Source: Heterobilharzia americana
Lineage: Eukaryota; Platyhelminthes; Trematoda; Strigeidida; Schistosomatidae
Length of the DNA: 64,000 nt
Reading direction: 5' to 3'
NCBI GenBank assembly: GCA_944470555.2
Contig: OX104127.1
Coordinates: 115,100,741 to 115,164,740, forward strand
Under the pieces are notes generated by a model that saw only the letters and a list, made by a program, of their open reading frames with translations, did not search any database and was not told where the DNA came from. Within the stretch, counting starts at the first letter, position 1, and each line of letters starts with the position of its first letter. Positions 59,401-62,879 of the stretch are shown here, piece by piece. Both the position numbers and the translations under genes were made by a program.

Positions 59401-61426
59401 TTCGAACACAACAAACTGTCCTTAATCATATCTATTAAACTGATCAAAAGTTGCTCGTCAGTTTATTTGCCTTGGTCTAATAGTGTCAGGTATGCTCACT
59501 GATAATACATTCACACTAATGCACACATGTAATCCTATGTTATCAGCTATATGCTTAACAGTCGATTCAAAAAAAACCGAATGAATACAGCAGCAGTTAA
59601 ACTGTTGAAGCAGTACGCCAAATTATACACCCTCACTTCAAGAAGCTGAAAATTAGTAGGAAGAAAATAAGCAACTCAAAAAACCCATAAAAACATGAAC
59701 AATAAGATAAACTACATTGAATTAACAGGAAAAGTCAAGATTTACAGCAAGATAATGAATGTAGCTGCACTACTGTAATTGGTTTTGAAACACTAACTTA
59801 TCTCTGTATACAAGAGGTTACCGCTAATCCACCCACTGTAAACAGGAACTTCATGAATTGGTTGCATGTATTACTGAGCTAAATTTGAAGCTTCTGTCAA
59901 CCTTCACTAAGTGCACGTGATATTGACCGTCTAGGTAGTCAGTGACTGGGAGGGACATAACAGATAAAATAGATAAACCAGTTACTGAGCAAATGTTCGT
60001 TCACTAGACTTCAAACTACACCCTCCAAATAGGAAGCAGCGATACTACCTTACCGGACCTACCAAGTGAAGCAGGGTTCACACCTATGACCTACTGGTTA
60101 AACATCAGAGTACCTAAGTCAATTTCATAAAATGCAGACTTCCTCTAGCAGATGATTAACCTAGACTACCCGAAGTGCTGCGTTTACCCTCAGCATTACT
60201 TACAGCACGAAAAAGATGCCTGAAAAATTACATAATTCGTCACATCTGTTGACATGTTAACAAAACGAGATTCTCACTGGGTTTTATTATAAACTAATAA
60301 ATCATCTAAAAGGCGAACGTACATTATGTTGCTTTTTTTCTTCTTAAAATATTTTATCCACATGAAAAGTAACACAAAATCTGTAAGATGCAACTCACCT
60401 GGAAATGGAATGATATTTTCAATACCAAAGCAAGCATAATCTGTTGGCTTCAAGACAAGAACGACGAAAAATCCCTTGGGAAATTGAGTTATCTACATTG
60501 TAAAATGTAATGGGTTGTAAAAATATCAACCTACATCAGCAGATACTGCACCCAGAGTGGTGACAGTCTGACGTAATCCAGTGTTACCCACATTATCAAA
60601 CAAGTCGCTAACAGGACACTAAAAACATTTTCGCATTAGGTTAATTTTTGCTGGAAGATGAGGACCTACCTGAAGTTTTTGGATGGACAAAACCATACAT
60701 ATGTCACTTTCTGAAACTATTTTGATTTCTGCTGAGTTTTTGTCGGGTGGATAAACATATCTCAAATAAACAGGTTCGGCAGGTGACACTAGCATACTTT
60801 TCTCTGTACCCGATCTATGATGAAAAATAAATCTTTTTCACAGCAATTTAACCTACTTCAAATCAAAATCACGAACCAACTCTGCAAGAAACATGTAACG
60901 CACCTTTTGAGGTGAACTGATAGCGTTAGATAGTTCGACTGTAAGTTTCCGAACTTCTCCAAAAGGAACGGCAATCGGACAAAGTGTACGACTAACGTTT
61001 CCATATGCTGGTCTATATGTATAAATAAAGTTGAGTCAGATAATATAGGAAAAGACTCACATAGTATTGAGTACCACTGGTACTTGGAATGACATCACAT
61101 TATTTACTTGCTTGATTACCACTAATATAGGATAATCCAACCTTGGGTTATAATTGGCCAAATGTATTCGAATGACAAACTCCTATTAAAATGATATCCA
61201 ATTTGAAAGAAAATGCAAAGCACACTAATATCATACGCTACGATTTGAAAGGGTAAAGTGATATTCGATCTTTTGTTTCTGAGAAACTTCATCGTAATAT
61301 GGTTCATCCAAATTCGCTTCATATGTTTCCGACTCAGCCTTAACAAACCGGCATGCTATGGCTAACTTTATCCCGAACAGTAAAACGTTCATAGCCAATT
61401 AGCGGAAACATAGGATTCAAAGAAAG
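13117..61426 (-). CDS. sid-1: SID-1/SIDT family dsRNA-transport membrane protein gene, 3' end not found
   Basis: This is a split gene assembled by eye from fifteen GT/AG-bounded exons, listed separately. Family knowledge: SID-1/SIDT proteins are polytopic membrane proteins that let dsRNA cross membranes. They belong to the CREST superfamily, which has a conserved Ser/His/Asp/His site thought to bind zinc and hydrolyse lipid. Seen here, in order: a signal-like N terminus, a beta-rich extracellular domain containing the CPV block, the first membrane helix, a very long Ser/Asn-rich cytoplasmic loop, the VSDLSRK helix lead-in, the CYYNFECAH loop, the [13 protein letters not shown] helix, the SACYH and FQFD site motifs, YQTRHPD.NAS, and two further helices. 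Reading phase agrees at every junction except two internal gaps, where an exon is still missing. The span exceeds 48 kb. The C-terminal helices and the final HDxxH motif were not found. Family assignment is very secure; exact exon ends are inferred from splice consensus. Confidence 0.93.
13455..14053 (+). mobile_element. Family B internal fragment (inverted-repeat arm)
   Basis: RT-region fragment preceded by (ATC)n at 13,442-13,464. It matches 18,175-18,770 in inverted orientation at about 98% by eye, sharing several in-frame stops and odd junctions. That means the pair arose by recent inverted duplication or conversion, not by two independent ancient insertions. Confidence 0.85.
13455..14053 (+). 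repeat. Inverted repeat pair 2, left arm
   Basis: About 599 bp matching 18175-18770 in reverse at about 98% by eye. It lies in the SID-1 intron, 294 bp downstream of the YQTRHPD exon. Confidence 0.88.
14347..14483 (-). CDS. sid-1: SID-1 exon: FQF-D, YQTRHPD motif and helix
   Basis: 137 nt between acceptor TATATTTCAG and donor GTAAGT. Its first two bases complete the Asp of FQFD, the acidic member of the family's active-site set. It then encodes [31 protein letters not shown] and a hydrophobic helix. The match to the SIDT motif MLKxYQxRHPDxNASAxSAY is near perfect. It ends in phase 0. Together with the previous exon it forms a 255-nt, frame-neutral cassette. Confidence 0.96.
14484..16835 (-). 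other. SID-1 intron
   Basis: 2.35 kb between two certain exons, holding the long (AT)n tract and no recognised element. Confidence 0.8.
16244..16325. repeat. (AT)n microsatellite
   Basis: About 82 bp of uninterrupted AT repeats in the SID-1 intron between the 16.9- and 14.4-kb exons. The (IY)n reading frame across it is not a gene. Confidence 0.95.
16836..16953 (-). CDS. sid-1: SID-1 exon: [13 protein letters not shown] and active-site Ser/His
   Basis: 118 nt between acceptor ATCACTAG and donor GTAAGT, read from phase 0. It encodes [20 protein letters not shown] and then [18 protein letters not shown]. GIPxHxGLFYAMG and SACYHxCP are hallmark blocks. The Ser and His of SACYH are two of the residues the family places in its zinc/hydrolase-like site. 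One base is left; it forms the following Asp with the next exon. Confidence 0.96.
17493..20700 (-). mobile_element. RTE-type family B copy, nearly full length but decayed
   Basis: On the minus strand. The endonuclease start [20 protein letters not shown] is at about 20.60 kb and an [10 protein letters not shown] stretch at 20.2 kb. [17 protein letters not shown] lies at about 19.1 kb, RT relics at 18.3-18.9 kb, a [20 protein letters not shown] block at about 17.95 kb, and a 3' tail near 17.50 kb. About 3.2 kb with many stops. Bases 18,175-18,770 form one arm of an inverted repeat with 13,455-14,053. It lies within the SID-1 intron between the 24.8- and 16.9-kb exons. Confidence 0.85.
18175..18770 (-). 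repeat. Inverted repeat pair 2, right arm
   Basis: Partner of 13455-14053, internal to the longer family B element. It lies in the SID-1 intron upstream of the GIPQHYG exon. The arms enclose the two active-site exons. Confidence 0.88.
21458..21533 (-). CDS. Candidate SID-1 linker exon, partly repeat-derived
   Basis: A 76-nt block ending at a good GTAAGT donor. It has the length (3n+1) needed to join the CYYNF exon (two bases left) to the GIPQHYG exon (phase 0). Read in that frame it is open and gives a hydrophilic linker ending [11 protein letters not shown], the right size and place for the short loop SIDT proteins have here. Against it: the acceptor (AATAAGAG) lacks a pyrimidine tract, and its 5' half overlaps a tRNA-like repeat. 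The true linker exon may be elsewhere in this intron. Confidence 0.28.
21480..21647 (-). repeat. tRNA-related SINE/satellite fragment, head-to-head with the hammerhead unit
   Basis: On the minus strand there is an A-box-like TAGTGGATAACG and a B-box-like GGATTTGAGTCC about 35 bp downstream. A decayed CCGATGAGTC hammerhead half follows near 21.51 kb. This fits the schistosome Sm-alpha family, which couples a Pol III promoter to a hammerhead. It is opposite in orientation to the plus-strand motif at 21,651. Confidence 0.55.
21648..21710 (+). ncRNA. Sm-alpha-like hammerhead ribozyme
   Basis: All conserved core parts are visible. Stem I is ATCAGG at 21651-21656 paired with CCTGAT at 21699-21704. 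CTGACGA is at 21657-21663, a GTC/GAC stem II lies around CCAAATAA, and GAAA is at 21678-21681. A GC-rich stem III and a TGGATTC internal loop follow. This is the architecture of schistosome satellite hammerheads. The base at 16.1 seems to be C, not U, and position 17 A, not C, so cleavage may be weakened. Confidence 0.75.
22290..22645 (-). mobile_element. Family A 3'-end fragment
   Basis: Minus-strand C-terminal coding end and start of the 3' tail, recognised by the 'catctgcgccact' block and the run corresponding to WLGHxLRM...[19 protein letters not shown]. Truncated at both ends. Confidence 0.7.
22965..23125 (-). repeat. SINE-like repeat, same family
   Basis: Best-preserved copy. Reverse complement: 'gtggctcattggcttatag' (A-box-like), 'aatgggtcacgggttgcaac' (B-box-like), 'tccacctaccgaggtttgg', 'ccaggtagtatcgttcccc', 'tgcacaaggttac'. 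Confidence 0.6.
23126..24688 (-). other. SID-1 intron, no gene seen
   Basis: AT-rich intronic DNA. No convincing linker exon was found here. Confidence 0.6.
24689..24712. repeat. (GATA)n microsatellite next to a splice donor
   Basis: Six GATA/TAGA units whose edge overlaps the 5' end of a SID-1 intron (donor at 24717-24712). Length changes here would fall immediately beyond the GTAAGT. Confidence 0.85.
24718..24866 (-). CDS. sid-1: SID-1 exon: CYYNFECAH loop and helix
   Basis: 149 nt between acceptor TTCATGATAG and donor GTAAGT. It encodes [17 protein letters not shown], the signature extracellular loop of the family (GNQDxCYYNFxCAHPLG), then [19 protein letters not shown]. It leaves two bases. 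A (GATA)n tract in the intron starts only a few bases beyond the donor. Confidence 0.96.
25430..25570 (-). repeat. Diverged copy of the same SINE family
   Basis: The minus strand contains 'gtgtacacttctgagg', 'ccatactaactgtatgggactct' and 'ctccaactaatgtc', parallel to the 12.5-kb copy. The hammerhead core is destroyed. Confidence 0.45.
25603..25653. repeat. (AT)n microsatellite
   Basis: About 50 bp of AT repeats close to a decayed SINE, intronic. Confidence 0.95.
26200..27992 (+). mobile_element. Family A copy, decayed
   Basis: Plus strand. The endonuclease N terminus ([43 protein letters not shown]) is at 26.36-26.52 kb. [20 protein letters not shown] segment follows at 26.63 kb, then a gap, then RT pieces ([15 protein letters not shown] near 27.16 kb) and C-terminal pieces at 27.4-27.8 kb, with a diverged 3' tail. 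It lies in the SID-1 intron between the 28.1- and 24.8-kb exons. Confidence 0.75.
28106..28172 (-). CDS. sid-1: SID-1 exon: helix with GLPAVQL motif
   Basis: 67 nt. Its first base completes the Trp codon of the previous exon. It encodes [20 protein letters not shown], matching the family's IFYxLPVxQLVITYQ helix, and ends in phase 0 at GTAAGC. Confidence 0.93.
28421..28560 (-). repeat. Penelope-like terminal-repeat remnant
   Basis: The minus strand reads 'cagatgacgatttccagcataacattgaaacgtcagcg...aacccatagctcagg'. It parallels the 50-kb Penelope-like repeat, including the AACCC..AGCTCAG end, and keeps a broken hammerhead-like order (CAGATGA...GAAAC). No coding sequence is recognisable beside it. 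Confidence 0.4.
28561..31155 (-). other. SID-1 intron, no element recognised
   Basis: About 2.6 kb of AT-rich intron between the 31.2- and 28.1-kb exons. Confidence 0.65.
31156..31229 (-). CDS. sid-1: SID-1 exon: VSDLSRK segment
   Basis: 74 nt between acceptor TTTTTGTTATCAG and donor GTAAGA, entered in phase 0. It encodes [20 protein letters not shown] followed by LLYF and a split Trp codon. This corresponds to the strongly conserved YLYVADLARK...KKYxIYFW of SIDT proteins, leading into the next helix. Phase agrees on both sides. Confidence 0.9.
31735..33292 (+). mobile_element. Family A copy, 5'-truncated
   Basis: Begins in the RT domain (FKKGEK...[30 protein letters not shown] around 31.78-31.90 kb), continues through [15 protein letters not shown] at 32.40 kb and the C-terminal domain at 32.7-33.1 kb. 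It ends with the family 3' tail 'ggcaactcggaccgttacgc'. Stops and shifts throughout. It occupies the SID-1 intron between the 36.4-kb and 31.2-kb exons. Confidence 0.82.
33293..34479 (-). other. SID-1 intron between two family A copies
   Basis: Unique-looking AT-rich sequence. A hydrophobic open frame at 34.18-34.41 kb has no splice sites or family match. Confidence 0.55.
34480..35945 (+). mobile_element. Family A copy, rearranged
   Basis: Fragments of linker (near 34.6 kb), RT (the [24 protein letters not shown] region near 34.95 kb), C-terminal domain (35.2-35.77 kb) and 3' tail, all plus strand and heavily mutated. Bases 35589-35914 are one arm of a long inverted repeat shared with 39471-39796. 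Confidence 0.78.
35589..35914 (+). repeat. Inverted repeat pair 1, left arm
   Basis: 326 bp that look identical, base by base, to the reverse complement of 39471-39796. Homology just outside continues only at diverged level. The arm lies in the SID-1 intron 442 bp downstream of the large loop exon. Confidence 0.9.
36356..36984 (-). CDS. sid-1: SID-1 exon: cytoplasmic loop, part 2
   Basis: The largest exon, 629 nt, with acceptor TTTTTCTTCTACAG and donor GTAAGT, ending in phase 0 after YKMD. It encodes about 210 low-complexity residues: lysine-rich at the start, an acidic [15 protein letters not shown] patch in the middle, and an Asn/Ser tract near the end. The acidic patch resembles the EEDDYD...DIDSD region of the mammalian loop. 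With the previous exon it makes a loop of about 310 residues, roughly three times the mammalian length. Confidence 0.87.
37307..37576 (-). CDS. sid-1: SID-1 exon: cytoplasmic loop, part 1
   Basis: 270 nt open in one frame between a TTCTTTACATGCTCTTAG acceptor and a GTAACT donor. It encodes a Ser/Thr/Asn-rich segment with two DYGS motifs (NFDYGSN and YDYGSTL) and an RRRR cluster. Mammalian SIDT loops carry a comparable aromatic-YGS motif after the first helix. The end leaves one base, which the next exon completes as a Val codon. Confidence 0.85.
38383..38457. repeat. (AT)n microsatellite
   Basis: About 75 bp of AT repeats, in the SID-1 intron between the microexon and the first loop exon and inside inverted repeat pair 1. 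Confidence 0.95.
39444..39822 (-). mobile_element. Family A 3'-end fragment
   Basis: C-terminal coding end and 3' tail on the minus strand. Bases 39471-39796 look identical, in inverted orientation, to 35589-35914. The sequence just outside on both sides is still family A but differs between the two copies. Confidence 0.85.
39471..39796 (-). repeat. Inverted repeat pair 1, right arm
   Basis: Partner of 35589-35914. It lies in the SID-1 intron upstream of the 37.4-kb exon. The two loop exons sit between the arms. Confidence 0.9.
40978..41003 (-). CDS. sid-1: SID-1 26-nt microexon just inside the membrane
   Basis: A 26-nt block between a strong acceptor (TTTTATTAACTTTTAG) and a GTACGT donor. 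It is the right length (3n+2) to join exon 7, which leaves two bases, to the 37.4-kb exon, which needs one. It encodes a basic stretch around GNRKRFYN, as expected on the cytoplasmic face of the helix. Skipping it would break the frame. It is inferred from phase, splice signals and charge, not from a sequence match. Confidence 0.6.
41004..42209 (-). other. SID-1 intron
   Basis: No exon or element recognised. A scrap near 41.36-41.41 kb ('aagatgaaacaaacctcctagattc') resembles the hammerhead SINE body. Confidence 0.55.
42210..42239. repeat. Perfect 13-bp hairpin
   Basis: AATTTTTCGGCAA, loop CTTA, then its exact reverse complement. It lies at the edge of the family A RT fragment and looks like a foldback formed at a junction. 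Confidence 0.8.
42235..42545 (-). mobile_element. Family A RT fragment
   Basis: Short minus-strand relic covering the reverse transcriptase region. The reverse complement shows the counterpart of [11 protein letters not shown], then the counterpart of [16 protein letters not shown], and a TYLG-proximal segment. It begins beside a perfect 13-bp hairpin. Confidence 0.65.
43480..43573 (-). CDS. sid-1: SID-1 exon 7: first membrane helix
   Basis: 94 nt between a pyrimidine-rich acceptor (CGAAG) and a GTAAGT donor. It completes a Glu codon with the G from exon 6 and encodes [20 protein letters not shown] plus about eight more hydrophobic residues. This single membrane span equals the first helix after the SIDT extracellular domain. 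It leaves two bases (GC). Confidence 0.85.
44205..47155 (-). mobile_element. Family A copy with intact ends, internally deleted
   Basis: Minus strand. The 5' untranslated region at 46.62-47.15 kb matches that of the 58-kb copy, including the 'cagcagtacgacttcgcc' region. N-terminal endonuclease fragments lie at 46.0-46.45 kb. RT fragments include [20 protein letters not shown] and [20 protein letters not shown] (A to E in YADD) at 45.19-45.87 kb. The C-terminal and 3' part lies at 44.2-45.1 kb. At about 2.95 kb it has lost roughly 1 kb between endonuclease and RT. Confidence 0.82.
44209..44332. repeat. Small imperfect inverted repeat at the family A 3' end
   Basis: 'aactgactaactgacaaaac...gaacc' near 44,209-44,241 pairs with 'ggttcc...gattttgtcggttagttagt' near 44,299-44,332, at the 3' border of the 44.2-47.2-kb element. 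Probably a local inverted duplication. Confidence 0.6.
47990..48255 (+). mobile_element. Penelope-like GIY-YIG fragment
   Basis: Plus-strand reading, allowing shifts: [48 protein letters not shown], stop, [12 protein letters not shown]. Same GIY-YIG endonuclease region as the 3.3-kb copy but a separate, diverged insertion. Confidence 0.78.
48600..48785. repeat. tRNA-like sequence with an inverted half-copy
   Basis: 'gtcttgtagctcagttagtagagc' at about 48,688 looks like a tRNA 5' half and D-arm. A TCGTTAA loop (GTT anticodon position) and 'ggttgctggttcgaattttgccgcgg' follow as the T-arm side. The anticodon stem pairs poorly. The T-arm/acceptor segment is present again in reverse at about 48,614-48,640 ('ggccacggcaggatttgaac'), so this is an inverted tRNA-derived repeat rather than a working tRNA gene. 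Confidence 0.45.
49899..50708 (+). mobile_element. Penelope-like fragment flanked by about 125-bp inverted repeats
   Basis: The core (about 50.14-50.53 kb) reads [20 protein letters not shown], a stop, [13 protein letters not shown] and [20 protein letters not shown] followed by DIDPTYQP: a third Penelope-like subfamily's GIY-YIG end. It is enclosed by inverted copies of one repeat at 49,899-50,023 and 50,584-50,708. Penelope-like elements are known for terminal repeats that may be inverted and may carry hammerhead ribozymes; the core-like bases CTGATGA...GAAA are present in the right arm. Confidence 0.82.
50634..50690 (+). ncRNA. Hammerhead-ribozyme-like motif in the Penelope-like terminal repeat
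   Basis: CTGATGA at 50634-50640 is followed by a foldable segment (TGTCATCT / AGACGAT, one mismatch), then GAAA at 50660-50663. After that come an AGCT...AGCT pair that could form a short stem III, and a cleavable H17 position. The left arm (minus strand) has a better stem II (GTCGTC instead of GTCATC) but ACACGA opposite. Stem I is not convincing, so activity is doubtful. Confidence 0.4.
50709..52861 (-). other. Intronic spacer, nothing firm
   Basis: Falls in the large SID-1 intron. A 40-bp plus-strand block at about 51,019-51,058 with acceptor- and donor-like edges is not supported by anything else. Confidence 0.5.
52862..54523 (+). mobile_element. Older family A copy, 5' part (interrupted)
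   Basis: The 5' untranslated region matches the reverse complement of 57.9-58.47 kb (for example 'ccgctacctt...tggtagtccggcttgcatat'). It is followed by endonuclease fragments ([22 protein letters not shown] near 53.65 kb) and linker. Many stops and shifts. It breaks at GTGAATGTTAAC, where the younger minus-strand element begins, and resumes at 58,474. Confidence 0.8.
54524..54545. repeat. (ATC)n tail of the family A element
   Basis: Short ATC repeats are the RTE-type 3' microsatellite tail, directly after the target-site duplication. Confidence 0.85.
54722..55288 (-). pseudogene. Family A ORF, C-terminal domain
   Basis: 188 codons containing [26 protein letters not shown] and [20 protein letters not shown]. 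These are the typical RTE-clade C-terminal motifs, possibly involved in RNA or target binding. It ends at a genuine stop at 54722, before a 3' untranslated region of about 180 bp. Confidence 0.88.
55327..56169 (-). pseudogene. Family A ORF, reverse transcriptase domain
   Basis: The frame is 280 codons long and carries the RT blocks in order: [61 protein letters not shown], the catalytic [11 protein letters not shown], and FSPPKCK. The two catalytic aspartates of YADD are present. The frame stops at [11 protein letters not shown] because one base is missing, separating it from the C-terminal part. Confidence 0.9.
56184..57740 (-). pseudogene. Family A ORF, endonuclease half
   Basis: Open frame of more than 490 codons. 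The N-terminal APE-type endonuclease shows the motifs [29 protein letters not shown] and a final SDHALV, with [11 protein letters not shown] before it. A linker leads towards the reverse transcriptase. The frame continues upstream of the first ATG as [12 protein letters not shown], so the usual start may be an upstream codon. It is closed early near 56,250, where one G is missing from a short G run, shifting the downstream frame. Confidence 0.88.
58474..58975 (+). mobile_element. Older family A copy, continuation after the nested insertion
   Basis: Continues the element left at 54,523. It encodes the degraded linker before the RT domain: a run of about 110 codons with REHFKEQF-like and [11 protein letters not shown]...[22 protein letters not shown] segments, parallel to the younger copy's EHFEEQF and EKAVGSLKR. 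It is truncated at about 58,975 without RT blocks. Confidence 0.78.
58976..60398 (-). other. Start of the large SID-1 intron
   Basis: Contains one SINE fragment and two tiny splice-like blocks (see findings). No other gene. Confidence 0.55.
59990..60135 (-). repeat. SINE-like repeat, same family
   Basis: Diverged minus-strand copy recognised by 'ccaaataggaagcagcgatactacc', the counterpart of GGTAGTATC, and 'gggttcacacctatgacc', the B-box side. Confidence 0.4.
60399..60492 (-). CDS. sid-1: SID-1 exon 6 (end of extracellular domain)
   Basis: 94 nt leaving one base (G) before GTGAGT. It encodes [23 protein letters not shown], matching the family's FPxxxFYVVVVVKxxDxxCxG. The next intron is huge (up to about 17 kb). 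About 30-45 residues normally present between this point and the first membrane helix are not accounted for, so a short exon with a length divisible by three may lie in the intron. Direct joining to the 43.5-kb exon would also keep the frame. Confidence 0.88.
60535..60618 (-). CDS. sid-1: SID-1 exon 5 (CPV block)
   Basis: 84 nt, phase 0 to phase 0, starting at the cysteine of [13 protein letters not shown]-x-D-L-x-x-N-V is a diagnostic short block of the SIDT extracellular domain. The flanking introns are only about 50 bp. Confidence 0.9.
60670..60814 (-). CDS. sid-1: SID-1 exon 4 (extracellular domain)
   Basis: 145 nt that complete the split Lys codon from exon 3 and end in phase 0 at GTAGGT. 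It encodes [15 protein letters not shown] and then an [10 protein letters not shown] strand. Both correspond to the well-conserved SIDT segment with S/T-P-x-x-P-x-Y and CxVxSIQ. Confidence 0.9.
60857..61012 (-). CDS. sid-1: SID-1 exon 3 (extracellular domain)
   Basis: 156 nt, phase-compatible with its neighbours, with acceptor ATATAG and donor GTAGGT. It encodes a NVSRTLCP block, the family's conserved R-T-L-C-P, with an N-x-S glycosylation site inside it. It continues into a beta-strand segment ending RDFDL. Confidence 0.88.
61061..61182 (-). CDS. sid-1: SID-1 exon 2 (extracellular domain)
   Basis: 122 nt, entered in phase 0 after a TTTTAATAG acceptor and leaving two bases before GTGAGT. 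It encodes [12 protein letters not shown]... followed by PILVVIKQ and FQVPVVL. This matches the strand pattern of the SIDT extracellular domain (VxVxV, PxLVVVxQ, WQxPLxL). Confidence 0.88.
61237..61426 (-). CDS. sid-1: SID-1 exon 1: 5' UTR, start codon, signal-like N terminus
   Basis: The ATG is at 61392-61390. An in-frame TAA lies two codons upstream, so this is the first possible start in the exon. The 52 codons begin with a short hydrophobic stretch ([16 protein letters not shown]) that could be a signal peptide, then an acidic, tyrosine-rich segment. The exon ends in codon phase 0 at a GTATGA donor, giving an intron of about 54 bp. A pyrimidine-tract AG acceptor lies at 61427-61428, only 34 nt upstream of the ATG. 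It could receive either a conventional 5' UTR exon or a trans-spliced leader, which schistosomes use on some mRNAs. Confidence 0.82.
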
Positions 61427-61846
61427 CTGAAATATAAAACAGTTTTTCAGTGTATTGTTTAGAAAAAGTATGGAAATAATTAGGGGAATTAAGAAAGCCA
61501 AAATGTGCAGATATCAGCAATCTAAAATATGACTACACATTACTTTCACCAAAGGAAATATTAGAATTTTCGTTCGGTAGCGATACACAAATATCTTACT
61601 ACGTCTATTGCAACAGAACGTTTCACAGACGGAAACGAATACCCCGTACAAAGATATTGGTCAGCAAAAATTCCTCATACAGCCAGTGAGCAATTGGCTC
61701 TACAGAAAAATAGGAAATTTCTCACCTAATTTCAATCTACAAGATATTTATAAATACTTGTGACACAAGATCTGAGTGTAAGGATTTTACAGAACAATGG
61801 AAACAGGTGATTGTATGACTTTGACTTAAGTTTCGGTAAATAGATT
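61427..61846 (-). promoter_or_regulatory. Intergenic or 5' intron region between the upstream gene and SID-1
   Basis: 420 bp between a stop codon and the SID-1 first acceptor, both on the minus strand. I see no AATAAA on the minus strand and no clear promoter motif. The region could hold a short cis-intron, or be the intercistronic spacer of a trans-spliced pair. Confidence 0.35.
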
Positions 61847-62262
61847 TCAACACTTCAGTAAGCGTATTAAGTACACCTTTCCAGCAAGTGATTTCAAAGC
61901 ATAACCCTGTTTAATGAATTTAAGGTAGCTAACAATTCTTTTCGCCATTCTGATCAGAATGAAAGCAATGCTCATAAAAAACAATGGATTCATTTTATTT
62001 GTGACGATAATGACTGTGAATACTATGATAACTAAATAAGTGATTGAGATACTCCAGTTGACAATTCCAAAAACAAAATACGCAGTGACGTAAGCGAGTA
62101 GACTGGGAGGATTAAAATGAAAACTTTCACAAATTGCAGTCAAAAGTGATAAGATGGAAAATTCGAGATGTGAGAAAATGAGAAGTGATGAACACATTTT
62201 GAAAACTGAAGCGGAGTTCCCGAGTTCTTTAGAAATAGATATAAAACCACTCAAGTACAAAC
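61847..62262 (-). CDS. Terminal exon of a small multi-helix membrane protein
   Basis: An open frame of about 137 codons begins right after a convincing acceptor (TTTTAGTCTTATTCAG) and ends in a stop at 61847-61849. The peptide has a hydrophobic hairpin (CSSLLIFSHLEFSILSLLTA), a long hydrophobic stretch of about 33 residues around NWSISITYLVIIVF, a shorter one (PLFFMSIAFILI), and a basic C-terminal tail. The pattern recalls ER-shaping or PRA1/ARL6IP-type proteins, but I see no diagnostic motif and assign no function. It ends about 420 bp before SID-1 exon 1 on the same strand. AT-rich DNA can produce hydrophobic open frames by chance. Confidence 0.42.
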
Positions 62263-62454
62263 CTGAATAAGACTAAAACAAGGATAGTGAATCAAGCAGT
62301 CGAGTTTCCAGTTTCAGAAATCAACAAAAGAAGCAGCTCAAAATCTTTCTTCCTAAGATTTCTGATCTGAAACCTATGAATGAAGGTCGTTTGCTTGTAT
62401 TTTGAATCGGTACCCACCTAAACGTTAATATAGCATTTTGATTACGTATATCTA

Positions 62455-62620
62455 TAGTCTGATAGCTTAGTGGTAAAGTCCGACTTCAAGACTGGGTGAA
62501 GCATTTTCTGATCGCAAGATCTTAAATAAGTTTTGTCACCTAAACAACCTGGTACGGTCAAAATTCGGGAGTCCACCCTCGTCTTAAAATGCTTTTAAAT
62601 AGCTAACTGTGTCGAGTAGC
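62455..62620 (+). repeat. tRNA-like repeat fragment
   Basis: 'gatagcttagtggtaaagtccgacttcaagac' resembles an A box and anticodon arm, then 'gcaagatcttaaata' where a B box should be. A later 'gggagtccaccctcgtc' recalls the hammerhead-SINE body. Too decayed for more. Confidence 0.35.
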
Positions 62621-62879
62621 AAGTAGCCGAAGTATCAGTCAGGTGGCTCTTAAAGTAGATGGTATGTCGACCAACAGTTTTCAAATGAGTCCAAGTAGAC
62701 AATTCAACTCTAAAGTCTATCGGTTTCAGTCACCATACTTTACAAAAACGCAAAAATAAGAAGTGCATTCAAAATGAATGGAGTTAAAGTAGACAAGAGA
62801 GAGGATTATATGACGGTTAATAAAAATGCTCAAAACGTTGAAGACAACAAATGGTTTGTAAATTTGCGCCATGTCACCA

